From Hamadaea flava (GTDB lineage: Bacteria; Actinomycetota; Actinomycetes; Mycobacteriales; Micromonosporaceae), in assembly GCF_024172085.1 (NCBI RefSeq), contig NZ_JAMZDZ010000001.1:8742001-8806000 (forward strand): 64,000 nucleotides of DNA. The letters are read 5' to 3'. This document shows positions 27,420 through 36,041 of the stretch, in pieces (the first letter of the stretch is position 1; each line of letters opens with the position of its first letter). The notes beneath the pieces were generated by a model. It did no database searches. It saw only the letters and a list, made by a program, of their open reading frames with translations, and was not told the origin of the DNA. The translations under genes and the position numbers were made by a program.

Positions 27420-28844
27420 ATGAACGACGACGCTCACAGACTGAACCGCCGATCCGTGCTGACGCTGGGCGCCGCCCTCGGCGCAGCCCTCACCACGAAC
27501 GCCCTCGCCGGCTGCGCCACCTCCTCCGGCGGCGGAACCGGCACCAACGCGGCCGGCAAGCAGGCCGCCGTGACCGCGGAGAACCCGCTGGGCGTACCCG
27601 CCGACAAACCAGTGGAGACCGTGATCTTCAAGGGCGGCTACGGCGACCAGTACGTGCTCGACGCCCACGCGATCTACAAGCAGCGCTTCCCCAAGGCGGA
27701 GATCAAGCACACCGGTGGCCAGGACCTCGGCAAACAATTGCAGCCGCGGTTCGTCTCCGGCGACGTGCCCGATCTGATCGACAACTCCGGCTCCGGCTCC
27801 CTCGCCTTCACGCCGCTCGTGGACAACGGCCAGCTGATGGATCTCACAGCGCTCCTGGACGCCCCGGCGATCGACGGCGGCGGCAAGACAGTACGCGACA
27901 CGCTGCTGCCCGGGCTCATCGAGCAGGGCTCCTTCAAAGGCAAGCCGCACGTCCTCTATTACACCTACACGGTGCACGGCCTGTACTACAGCAAGTCGTT
28001 GTTCGCCGCCAAAGGCTGGACCTATCCGACGACCTGGGCCGAGATGCTCGATCTCTGTGCGGAGATCAAGGCGACCGGCATGTCGCCCTGGACCTACCAG
28101 GGCAAGACTCCCAGCTACATCCTCACCCCGCTGATCATGATGGCGATCAAGGCTGGCGGATCGGCTGTCCGCAAGTCGTTGGACAGCCTCGCACCGGACA
28201 GCTGGAAGCAGCCCGCGGTCCTGGCAGCCGCGAACGCCATGTATCAGCTGGCTGAAAAGGGCTACGTCATGCCCGGCACGTCCGGCCTGACGCACGTTCA
28301 GGCGCAGACCTACTGGGCGAAGGGCCGGGCCGCGTTCATCCCCTGCGGCTCGTGGCTGGAAAGCGAGCTGGGCACGGTCACCCCGAAGGGCTTCGACATG
28401 GTCATCGCGTCCCCGCCGTCGCTGGACAAGAGCGACGCCATGCCGCAGGCGGCCATCCGCGGCATGGGCAGCGAAGGGTACATCGTGCCGTCGGCGGCGA
28501 AGAATCCGTACGGCGGGTTGGAGCTGCTGCGCATCCTGCTCTCGCCCACCGCCTCGAAGAGCTTCACCAAGCAGACGCAAACCCTGACCAGCCTCGCCGG
28601 GTACACCCCGGAGCAGGCCGGTAGCGGGTTGCAGTCGATCCGCGACGCGCTCGCGGCGTCGGGCACCAACACCTTCTACTGGCGTTACGGCACCTGGTAC
28701 TCCAAGCTCCAGCAGGAGGCGTCCGCGGCGACCAGCGCGCTGATGACCAAGGAGATCAACCCGGACCAGTGGGCCCAGCGCTGCCAGAAGATGGCCGACA
28801 CGCTGCGCAACGACCCGTCCGTGCCGAAGTACGAGGACGCCTGA
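27420..28844 (+). CDS. NgcE-like sugar ABC transporter substrate-binding lipoprotein
   Basis: ATG at 27420 with AAAGG upstream (474 aa). An earlier ATG at 27384 overlaps the preceding stop but is less well placed. Twin-arginine lipoprotein signal: LNRRSVLTLGAA with lipobox ALAGC (Cys32). The mature N-terminus NPLGVPADKPVETVIFKGGY, then IKHTGG, LQPRFVSGDVPDLIDNSG and WAKGRAAFIPCGSWLESEL closely follow the Streptomyces NgcE family, which binds N-acetylglucosamine and chitobiose. Ligand identity cannot be assumed here. The two permease genes follow at once, but there is no ATPase gene, so it likely shares a MsiK-type ATPase encoded elsewhere. Confidence 0.9.
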   Translation: MNDDAHRLNRRSVLTLGAALGAALTTNALAGCATSSGGGTGTNAAGKQAAVTAENPLGVPADKPVETVIFKGGYGDQYVLDAHAIYKQRFPKAEIKHTGGQDLGKQLQPRFVSGDVPDLIDNSGSGSLAFTPLVDNGQLMDLTALLDAPAIDGGGKTVRDTLLPGLIEQGSFKGKPHVLYYTYTVHGLYYSKSLFAAKGWTYPTTWAEMLDLCAEIKATGMSPWTYQGKTPSYILTPLIMMAIKAGGSAVRKSLDSLAPDSWKQPAVLAAANAMYQLAEKGYVMPGTSGLTHVQAQTYWAKGRAAFIPCGSWLESELGTVTPKGFDMVIASPPSLDKSDAMPQAAIRGMGSEGYIVPSAAKNPYGGLELLRILLSPTASKSFTKQTQTLTSLAGYTPEQAGSGLQSIRDALAASGTNTFYWRYGTWYSKLQQEASAATSALMTKEINPDQWAQRCQKMADTLRNDPSVPKYEDA

Positions 28845-28846
28845 TC

Positions 28847-29764
28847 ATGCGTGCGGGAAGTCGCGGCTTCATCGTCTCCGCCCTCGCGGTGCCGGTGATC
28901 CTCTATTGCGTGCTGGTGGTCTCGCCGTACGCCCAGTCGTTCTACATCTCGCTGACGGACTGGAACGGCTTGTCACCGCAGCGGAACTTCGTCGGCCTCG
29001 CCAACTACACGCGGCTGGTGCATGACGACGTCTTCTGGATCTCGTTGTGGCATAACGTGATCGCCGTCGTGGCGATCCCGGTCGTCACGCTGGCGCTGGG
29101 ACTGTTCTTCGCCACGATGATCCGGGTCGGCCGCTACCGCGCCCGCGGTGGCACGCTGAACGTCCGCGGCGGCGCGTTCTACCGAGTGGCCTACTTCTTC
29201 CCGCACGTGCTGTCGATCGCCGTCGTCGGCGTGCTGTTCGCCAACGTCTACGACCCCACGCCGAGCGGGCTGCTCAACGGCCTGCTCGGCGTGGCCGAAA
29301 TCGACGCGGTGAACTGGCTCGGCGACAAATCGACGGCGTACGCCGCCATCCTCGCTGTCATCGTGTGGCTGTCGGTCGGCTTCTACGTCGTCCTGTTCAC
29401 CAGCTCGATGAGCGTGATCCCGGTGGAGTTGTTCGAGGCGGCCCGCCTCGACGGCGCCACCCGCTGGCAGACGTTCTGGCGGCTGACGTTGCCGCTGATC
29501 TGGGACACCGTGCAGGTCGCAGGCGTCTACCTCGGCATCCACGCCCTGGACATGTTCGCCATCGTCAACGTCATGTCGGCGGCCGGCGGCTCGGGTGGCC
29601 CGGACAACGCCACCCAGGTTCTCGGCAACTACCTCTACCTCACCGCCTTCTCCGACAGCGAGTTCGGCTACGCCACCGCCATCGGCGTCGCGTTGTTGCT
29701 GCTGACCCTGCTGTTCGCCTGGGTGTCGCTGCGGCTCACCCGGCGTGAACGCATCGAGTATTAG
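28847..29764 (+). CDS. Sugar ABC transporter permease (NgcF/MalF-like)
   Basis: 305 aa from the ATG at 28847, 3 bp after the binding-protein stop. Six predicted membrane segments (first VSALAVPVILYCVLVVSPYA). The EAA loop that docks the ATPase is EAARLDGATRWQTFWRLTLP at about residues 199-218. ESWNG-type signature TDWNGLSPQRNFVGLANY lies after the first span. It forms the inner-membrane channel with the next gene product. Confidence 0.92.
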   Translation: MRAGSRGFIVSALAVPVILYCVLVVSPYAQSFYISLTDWNGLSPQRNFVGLANYTRLVHDDVFWISLWHNVIAVVAIPVVTLALGLFFATMIRVGRYRARGGTLNVRGGAFYRVAYFFPHVLSIAVVGVLFANVYDPTPSGLLNGLLGVAEIDAVNWLGDKSTAYAAILAVIVWLSVGFYVVLFTSSMSVIPVELFEAARLDGATRWQTFWRLTLPLIWDTVQVAGVYLGIHALDMFAIVNVMSAAGGSGGPDNATQVLGNYLYLTAFSDSEFGYATAIGVALLLLTLLFAWVSLRLTRRERIEY

Positions 29765-29772
29765 GGACCGCC

Positions 29773-30711
29773 ATGAGCCTGAACGCACCATCGGCGCCCG
29801 CCGTCGACGAGCAGAACCCCGCGCCACGGGCCACTCCTGCCGGTACGCGGCGCGCCGCCTCGGGCACCGCGACCGATCGGACCCTACGCGGCACGGCTCT
29901 GAACGTCTTCACCCACGGGATCCTGCTGACCTGGGCCGCGATGGTCGTGCTGCCGCTGGCGTGGGCGGTGCTGTCCTCGTTCAAGACCAGCGACGAGGTG
30001 CTCGCGAGCCCGTGGAGTCTGCCCGCCACACCACGGTGGGAGAACTTCGTGGAGGCGTGGACCACGGCCGAAATCGGCCGCTACTTCTTCAACACGGCCG
30101 TCGTGGTGACTCTCGGCTCGGCCCTGACGCTGAGCATGGGAGCCCTCGTCGCCTACGTCGTCGCCCGCTACTCGTTCCGCGGCAACCGCGCCGTCTACTA
30201 CCTGTTCGTCGCGGGCATGACGTTTCCGACGTTCCTGGCGATCGTCCCGCTCTTCTTCATCGCCCGCGGCCTGGGCCTGGCCGACTCGCTGATCGGGCTC
30301 GCGATCATCTACTCCGTCTACAGCCTGCCGTTCGCGGTGTTCTTCCTGACCGCGTACTTCCGCACCCTCCCCGCGGCACTGGCTGAAGCCGCCTTCATCG
30401 ACGGCTGCGGCCACTGGGGAACATTCCTGCGGATCATGCTCCCCGTCGCCCGGCCCGGGTTGGTCAGCGTAGGCATCTTCGTCGTCCTCGGCCAATGGAA
30501 CCAGTACCTGCTGCCGCTGATCCTGCAGTCCAGCCCGGACAAGTACGTGCTCACGCAAGGACTGGCGAACCTGGCGGTCAGCCAGGGTTACGCCGGGAAC
30601 TGGAGCGCGCTGTTCGCCGGGCTGACCATCTCGATCCTGCCCGTCCTCGTCGTCTACCTGAGCTTCCAACGCCAGATCCAGGCCGGCATGGTCGCCGGCG
30701 CCATCAAGTGA
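29773..30711 (+). CDS. Sugar ABC transporter permease (NgcG/MalG-like)
   Basis: 312 aa. A polar 45-residue N-terminus precedes six membrane segments beginning GILLTWAAMVVLPLAWAVL. The EAA loop is EAAFIDGCGHWGTFLRIMLP. GQWNQYLLPLIL near the C-terminus is typical of the MalG/CUT1 family. Pairs with the preceding permease. Confidence 0.92.
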   Translation: MSLNAPSAPAVDEQNPAPRATPAGTRRAASGTATDRTLRGTALNVFTHGILLTWAAMVVLPLAWAVLSSFKTSDEVLASPWSLPATPRWENFVEAWTTAEIGRYFFNTAVVVTLGSALTLSMGALVAYVVARYSFRGNRAVYYLFVAGMTFPTFLAIVPLFFIARGLGLADSLIGLAIIYSVYSLPFAVFFLTAYFRTLPAALAEAAFIDGCGHWGTFLRIMLPVARPGLVSVGIFVVLGQWNQYLLPLILQSSPDKYVLTQGLANLAVSQGYAGNWSALFAGLTISILPVLVVYLSFQRQIQAGMVAGAIK

Positions 30712-30773
30712 TCCCGCCTCGTCCGTGAATTGTGCCCCCACACACTCGGCCGAGTCGTGAAGGAGGAACCTCC

Positions 30774-30932
30774 GTGTCCACCAGACCTGTCGCCCGGCGT
30801 TCCGTGCTGATCGGCGCCGTCGCGCTGGCCCCCGCGACCTACCTGCCCAGAGCAGTCACCGGGCCCGCCGTCCGCTGGGGCAATCCCGTCACCGGCCTGA
30901 CGGGCACCATTCCGGTAGGCACCTATGGCTGA
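30774..30932 (+). CDS. 52-aa Tat signal peptide-only ORF, out of frame with the following hydrolase
   Basis: GTG start after AAGGAGGA, one of the best ribosome binding sites in the window. The product is a near-perfect Tat signal (VARRSVLIGAVALAPATYLP) plus about 25 residues. It stops at a TGA that overlaps the ATG of the hydrolase gene by 8 nt in another frame. A single frameshift in the 30919-30930 stretch would fuse it to the enzyme. Either the signal was split off by mutation (or a sequencing error), or ribosomes slip or reinitiate here. See finding. Confidence 0.7.
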   Translation: MSTRPVARRSVLIGAVALAPATYLPRAVTGPAVRWGNPVTGLTGTIPVGTYG

Positions 30933-32898
30933 CGCCGAAACGGCGCCAGGGTTCAGCGCGTTCCTCGACGGGATGTGGGATCCGTCGCTCCAGGTTCAGC
31001 ACAACGTCTATCGCCGGACCAGACAACTGCTCGCGGCCGGACGCGCGGCCAACGACCAGCTGCTCACCCCGGACGACGTACGGCGGCGGCAGTGGGAGCT
31101 GCGCCGACTGGCCCTGGACGCGCTGGGAGGGGACCTGCCGGGCGACCGGCGGGTCCCCACCGCCCAACCCGCGGGCTCGGTGCGCGGGGACGGATACCGC
31201 GTGGACAAGCTGCTTGTCGACGTCGGCTCCGGAGTCCTCATCCCCGCCAACCTCTACCTGCCGGAGCCGCTCATCGCGCCGGCAGGGGCCGTGCTGTTCC
31301 TCTGCGGGCACGCCGACACCGGCAAGGCGGCATCGCGTTACCAGGCGATGTGCGCTCGGCTCGCCCGCGCGGGCCTGGTCACGCTGACGTTCGACACCAT
31401 CGGGCAGGGCGAGCGCAAGAGCTATCTCGACTCCGACGGCCGCGAGATCATCCCGGCCAACGTGTTCGAGCATTCGCACGCGGGGGTGCAATGCTGGTGG
31501 GCCGGCGACTCCATCGCCCGCTATTTCGTCTCCGACGCCCGGCGCATGCTCGACTACCTCGCCGCGCGCCCAGAGGTCGCCCCCGACCGCATCGGCGTCG
31601 CCGGCAACAGCGGCGGCGGCACGCTCACCACCTGGCTCATGCTGACCGAACCGCGGCTGGCGGCCGCGGCCCCCAGTTGCTTCGTCAGCTCACGCGAGCA
31701 TTACCAGCGGTCCGGACAAGCACAGGATCCCGAGCAGATCATCCCCGCCGGCGTCCTCCACGGCCTCGACCACGAGGACTTCCTGATCGCGATGGCACCG
31801 AAGCCGACGCTGGTGATGTCGGCGAACTACGACTTCTTCCCGGTCGAAGGAGCAGTACGGACGGTGGCACGCACCCAGCGGATCTTCGACCTGCTCGGCG
31901 CGCCGCCGGACACGCTTCAGCACGTGCGCGGCGACCACGACCACGGCCTGCATCCCCACCTGGCCACCGCGGCGGTCCGCTTCTTCGCACGTCACCTCGG
32001 CGGGCGGGCGGAGTTCCCCGAGAACGAGCCGTCGCTGCTCAGCACCGCAGATCTACGGTGCACGCGTACCGGACAGATCGTCTGGGACGCCCCCGAGAGC
32101 CCCCAGGTCTTCGACCTCAACCGCGAACGGCTGGCCCAGGCCGACCCCGGCGAAGGACTGTCCTGGCTGCGGGAACGCCAGCGATTCGGCCGCGAACCCG
32201 GTCCGGAGTTCTACCCGCGCTGGTGGCCGGACCGCAAGCCGGGCGTCCGCAAGGCGTTCTGGTGGCCGGAGCACGACATCATCAACGCCGCCGTGGTCTT
32301 CGACCCACCCGGCCCGGCCGACGGCATCGACATCCTCGTGCTCGATCGCGGCACCGACGACCTCCCCGCGTACCAAGCCGCCTGCGAACGGGCGGCCGCC
32401 GCCGGCCGGCACGTCGTCGTCCTGGACGTGCGGGCGACCGGTTCGTTGCGAGCGCACCAGATCAACGAATTCGGCTTCGAGGCCACCTACGGCACGACGT
32501 TCAAGCTGGTATGCGACCTGATAGGCCTCGGCGACAGCCTCGGCGCCGCCCGCGTCCACGACGTGCTGCGGGCGGTGGAGTTCGTGCGCTCCGAGCCGAG
32601 CCTGGGCAGGCCAGGCATGCCCGTCCGGCTCGTCGGCACCGGGCACGGCGCCTATCTGTGTCAGCTCGCGGCAGCGCTCGAACCCCGAATCGAGCAACTG
32701 ATCTGCCTCACGCCGCCACTCGATCCCGTTGAGGTCGTCAACACCCGCTTCTACGGCCCGGAACGCGATCACCAATGCCTGATTCCGGGCCTGGCCAAGC
32801 ACTGCTCACAGCAGGATCTCGACAAGGCGCTCGGCGACCGCCGCTCAACCGCCGACAGCTGGTTCACCACCGTGGCACCCCCAGGCGCGCAGCCATAG
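30925..32898 (+). CDS. Two-domain alpha/beta hydrolase (acetyl-xylan-esterase-like), second domain degenerate
   Basis: 657 aa. The first domain (about 1-370) has a full serine hydrolase set: AVLFLCGHADTGKAA near the oxyanion strand, nucleophile Ser229 in GVAGNSGGG, an Asp in MSANYDFFPVEG and a His in RGDHDHGLH. The second domain (about 400-657) repeats the fold, but its elbow reads VGTGHGAY with no Ser, so it is probably non-catalytic. It probably removes acyl groups from the imported or extracellular carbohydrate. No signal peptide is in this frame, but one is encoded in the overlapping upstream ORF. Last gene of the LacI-controlled operon. Confidence 0.87.
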   Translation: MADAETAPGFSAFLDGMWDPSLQVQHNVYRRTRQLLAAGRAANDQLLTPDDVRRRQWELRRLALDALGGDLPGDRRVPTAQPAGSVRGDGYRVDKLLVDVGSGVLIPANLYLPEPLIAPAGAVLFLCGHADTGKAASRYQAMCARLARAGLVTLTFDTIGQGERKSYLDSDGREIIPANVFEHSHAGVQCWWAGDSIARYFVSDARRMLDYLAARPEVAPDRIGVAGNSGGGTLTTWLMLTEPRLAAAAPSCFVSSREHYQRSGQAQDPEQIIPAGVLHGLDHEDFLIAMAPKPTLVMSANYDFFPVEGAVRTVARTQRIFDLLGAPPDTLQHVRGDHDHGLHPHLATAAVRFFARHLGGRAEFPENEPSLLSTADLRCTRTGQIVWDAPESPQVFDLNRERLAQADPGEGLSWLRERQRFGREPGPEFYPRWWPDRKPGVRKAFWWPEHDIINAAVVFDPPGPADGIDILVLDRGTDDLPAYQAACERAAAAGRHVVVLDVRATGSLRAHQINEFGFEATYGTTFKLVCDLIGLGDSLGAARVHDVLRAVEFVRSEPSLGRPGMPVRLVGTGHGAYLCQLAAALEPRIEQLICLTPPLDPVEVVNTRFYGPERDHQCLIPGLAKHCSQQDLDKALGDRRSTADSWFTTVAPPGAQP

Positions 32899-33089
32899 TG
32901 CCGGAAGGGCGCGGATCACGAATCGATCGTTGGGGGAGGGAGGCATCAGCGCTTACCTCGACGTCGGTACAGTCCGACGCTGCGGTGCTGATCTTGATGC
33001 GGGCGCCGCGGCGTCATGGGCGGCGCTTCTTGACCGTCTGGGCGGGACTGCTCCCACGAGCCGCACAGCTGCTAACGGGCCCGGGCTGG

Positions 33090-33401
33090 TCACGGGCGGG
33101 AAGTGCCGTGCCGCGGGCGCTGCTGGAGGTTGGGCATGGCGTCGGTGGGTTCGGTCAAGGTAGTGATGGCGCTACTTGCCGCCAACTCCAGCCGTCGGCC
33201 GCCGGCCGCACTGGACATCGCGGTGCGGGCCAGTGAAGTCAGCCGGTACGCCTGCCGTAGTTGCTGGGCGGACTCACGGCGGGCATGCCGCACATCGGCG
33301 TGCAAGACGTGAATCACGGTTGCTGTCAGCGCCGAGAAGAGGACCGCAGTGACCGCGCAGGCCAGTAGCAGTTGGGTGTAACTGAACGCGGCAGCCGACA
33401 T
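33090..33401 (-). CDS. Small single-pass membrane protein
   Basis: 103 aa from an ATG with GGAGGGGG upstream. An N-terminal span (YTQLLLACAVTAVLFSALTA, residues about 8-27) is followed by a charged helix (DVRHARRESAQQLRQAYRLT) and a Ser/Ala-rich tail. No family recognised. The frame is open further upstream, but the ribosome binding site fixes this start. Confidence 0.65.
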   Translation of the reverse strand: MSAAAFSYTQLLLACAVTAVLFSALTATVIHVLHADVRHARRESAQQLRQAYRLTSLARTAMSSAAGGRRLELAASSAITTLTEPTDAMPNLQQRPRHGTSRP

Positions 33402-33582
33402 CAACGTGCCCCCTCCGGGTCTGATCCGATGTTCCGAAGGTGGTTCCCCGGACGCTGGAGGCCCAAACAGGATGATCACCAGTGAGCTTGCAGCCATGAA
33501 CGCGGACGGCCCGCACCCGACCAACCTCCGGTACGCGTGGCCGCTCAGGCGGCATTGGGATGGGCGTCGCCCAGGCGATCCG

Positions 33583-34092
33583 CTACAGGTCCAGCAAGTA
33601 GAGGCTGAACGTCGTCGGCGTTCCATCCGGTTGAGTGTCTCGATTGGACGGAAAATCCCTGAGGTAGCTGAACCCGGCCTTCTGTGCCACACGAACCGAT
33701 GCCGAGTTCTCTGGCTCAACCCGGATAGCGGCTCGCGTCCCGAGTTCCTCGGCTCGAAGGACGTCGCAGACGAGCTGGACTGCCTCGACCGCGACGCCGT
33801 GGCCGCGTGCCCACGGGTGGACCGCGTAGGCCAAGGCTACGTCGTCAGGGTCGAGCCCGTCATCGAGGTCAGGGTTGTAGTCGATGTATCCGCAGAGCCG
33901 CCCGGACTTCCAGATCCCGAACCCGCGCTTGCCTACTCGCGCGTCGGCATTCCCCGCGAGCCACTCGAAGAATTCGATGGTCCCTTCGACAGTGCCGTAG
34001 CCCCCCGTCAGCCAGCGAACGGTCAGCTCGTCTTCCCCAGCACAATGCGCCTGTGCGTCCGCTGCCGTGAGAGGCCTGAGTTCGATCGTCAC
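33583..34092 (-). CDS. GNAT-family acetyltransferase (RimJ/RimL type)
   Basis: 169 aa from a GTG. The core runs GFGIWKSGRLCGYIDYN (beta strands 2-4), ALAYAVHPWARGHGVAVEAV (acetyl-CoA loop, with R-G-H-G in place of the commoner R-G-x-G/A), then IRVEPENSASVRVAQKAGFS, the characteristic N-x-x-S-x-x-V-x-x-K-x-G-F motif. Monocistronic; substrate unknown. Confidence 0.88.
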   Translation of the reverse strand: MTIELRPLTAADAQAHCAGEDELTVRWLTGGYGTVEGTIEFFEWLAGNADARVGKRGFGIWKSGRLCGYIDYNPDLDDGLDPDDVALAYAVHPWARGHGVAVEAVQLVCDVLRAEELGTRAAIRVEPENSASVRVAQKAGFSYLRDFPSNRDTQPDGTPTTFSLYLLDL

Positions 34093-34287
34093 CCGGCAGA
34101 CCGTATGTCGCGCAAATCAGCACGTCCAACGCCTTTCGGCGCCGGCCTCGTCAGCCATAGCCGCCTGGTGGTGGGCGGGCGGCGAAATGGCGAGCCGTCC
34201 AAGTGAGCCGCCGAAGCGGCATCGGTTCCGCTGCGCTCGGCTGATCTCCCGGGTCGACCCGCGCACCTGCTCAGGACGCAAATTGCA

Positions 34288-34860
34288 ATGCGATCACGTC
34301 GGGCCGGTGGCACGCTGTCCGGCGTGACTGGCAGCCCGGACAATGAGCTGATACCCGTTACCGTGATCCGCGACCACCGGATTCGCGCGGCCGGACGCCG
34401 ACACGATGACGTGATCGTCTACGACTGGGGCTTCGACCTGCACGGGGTCCACTACGAGCAACGCAGCTACATCCTGCTCGACGACGGAATTCAGATCAAC
34501 CAGCCGGTGATCTTCCCACCCGAGCAACAAGGCTGGTGGTACTGCGACCTCGTCAAGGTGACCGAGACGCGAGATCAAGTGGCCGTCGAGGATCTGTGGA
34601 TCGACGTCATCGTCGGACCACCCGACCACCCCTACCGAGTTCTCGACCTCGACGAGTACGCAGCCGCCGTCGAACGCGGCGAGCTCACACCCGCCGAAGC
34701 CGCCGACGGGCTCATCCGCACACAGCGCTTCCTCGACCGCAGGCTCAACCGGCGCGACGAAGTACTGCGTACCTGGCCCGACTTTCCGCCGCAAGCCGTC
34801 ACGTCGCTCGCCGACGCCAGCTTCCACCGAGACTGGTCCCTGATCAAGGCGGGTTCCTGA
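34288..34860 (+). CDS. DUF402 domain protein (FomD/Ntdp-like)
   Basis: 190 aa. The core WWYCDLVKVTETRDQVAVED, then LWIDVIVGPPDHPYRVLDLD and the helical tail with RTQRFLDRRL match DUF402, a small beta-barrel found in phosphatases acting on nucleoside diphosphates and in FomD. The conserved acidic ligands D-x-W-x-D and D-L-D-E are present. The start is uncertain: the GTG at 34324 is a likely alternative and neither has a strong ribosome binding site. Confidence 0.85.
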   Translation: MRSRRAGGTLSGVTGSPDNELIPVTVIRDHRIRAAGRRHDDVIVYDWGFDLHGVHYEQRSYILLDDGIQINQPVIFPPEQQGWWYCDLVKVTETRDQVAVEDLWIDVIVGPPDHPYRVLDLDEYAAAVERGELTPAEAADGLIRTQRFLDRRLNRRDEVLRTWPDFPPQAVTSLADASFHRDWSLIKAGS

Positions 34861-34979
34861 ACCCGCGTACCGGGCTTGGCTCGTATCGACGTCGCCCGGC
34901 TGCCTTGCCTGTCGTAAATCGCGCGTAATCATCCTGTGTCGCGCGGACACGACAGGTGGTTGGCAGTGAGGATGTGGGC

Positions 34980-35822
34980 ATGAGTTCACCGCAGCCGGAT
35001 CCCGGCCTTGAGCCGGACGCCCCCGGGTCTTCCCCCGATCACCGCTACCTGCTCGACAACACCCGGGTGGAGGCGGGCGAGCGGTTCATTTGGCTGGCCG
35101 AGTTGTTCGACGGAGTCACGCGTGGGCATTTCGACCGGCTCGGGCTGAGGGACGGCTGGCGCTGCTGGGAAGTCGGCGCAGGGGGTCCCAGTGTTCCCGA
35201 GGCGCTCGCCGCCGCCGTCGGGCCATCCGGTTACGTGCTGGCCACCGACATCAACCCGGCCTGGTTGGACCCGCACGGCGAGTACGAGGTGCGCCGCCAC
35301 GACATCGTTGCCGACCCGACGCCGCAGCCGGGCACGTTCGACGTTGTGCACGCGCGGCTCGTGCTCGTCCACGTGCCTGACCGGGCCCGGGCGCTGGCGT
35401 CGATGGTGGCGGCGCTGCGGCCTGGCGGTTGGCTGCTGATCGAGGACGCCGACACCGAGCTGCAGCCGCTGGCCTGCCTCGACGAGGTCGGCCCGGCACA
35501 GCAGCGCGCCAACCGGCTGCGGCGTGCCTTCCGGGCGTTGATGACCCGCCGGGGCGCCGACATGCGCTTCGGCCGTACATTGCCGCAGGCGTTGCGGTCG
35601 GCGGGCCTCGTCGATGTCGCAGCAGCGGGCTGCTTCCCGGTCGGCGGCACTGCTTGCGGCCGGCTGGAGGCCGCGACGGTCCGTATGGTCCGGGCGGAGC
35701 TGCTTGCCGCCGGGCTGGCCGACGACGCCGAGATCGACGCGCACCTCGCCGCCGTCGATGCCGGCGACCTCGACCTCACGCTCGCGCCGCTGATCTCAGC
35801 CTGGGGACGCCGCCCGGACTGA
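34980..35822 (+). CDS. Class I SAM-dependent methyltransferase
   Basis: 280 aa from the ATG at 34980, preceded by GAGGATGTGGG. Motif I is modified to CWEVGAGGPSVPEALAAAVG (residues about 63-82). Motif II acidic residue in VLATDINPAWL, motif post-I FDVVHARLVLVHVPDRARA, motif III LRPGGWLLIEDAD. Small-molecule methyltransferase fold of the UbiE/Methyltransf_11 type. Substrate unknown. Stands alone. Confidence 0.9.
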   Translation: MSSPQPDPGLEPDAPGSSPDHRYLLDNTRVEAGERFIWLAELFDGVTRGHFDRLGLRDGWRCWEVGAGGPSVPEALAAAVGPSGYVLATDINPAWLDPHGEYEVRRHDIVADPTPQPGTFDVVHARLVLVHVPDRARALASMVAALRPGGWLLIEDADTELQPLACLDEVGPAQQRANRLRRAFRALMTRRGADMRFGRTLPQALRSAGLVDVAAAGCFPVGGTACGRLEAATVRMVRAELLAAGLADDAEIDAHLAAVDAGDLDLTLAPLISAWGRRPD

Positions 35823-36041
35823 GTGGCCTGCCCTGAGCGTCGCATGCGGATGGAGGGCGGCGGAAGCGAGGCGGACCCCGGCTCACCGGCCAGTCCGATG
35901 GCTCGGTATCGGCCGGGGCTGCGCTGAGATCGGCGAGTGGGAAAGCACCACAGCGTCGGACTGACGACGGCCATGTGGATGAGTTCGGTGCTCGATATAT
36001 CGATTACTGTGGTTGATTCACCGACTACGAGGGAGCCCTCC

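Noticed and set aside
32930-33163. 77-codon plus-strand ORF from a TTG after a GGGAGGGAGG-like run
   Set aside because: The C-terminal half is antisense to the small membrane protein gene and becomes Arg/Gly/Trp-rich; no recognisable motif.
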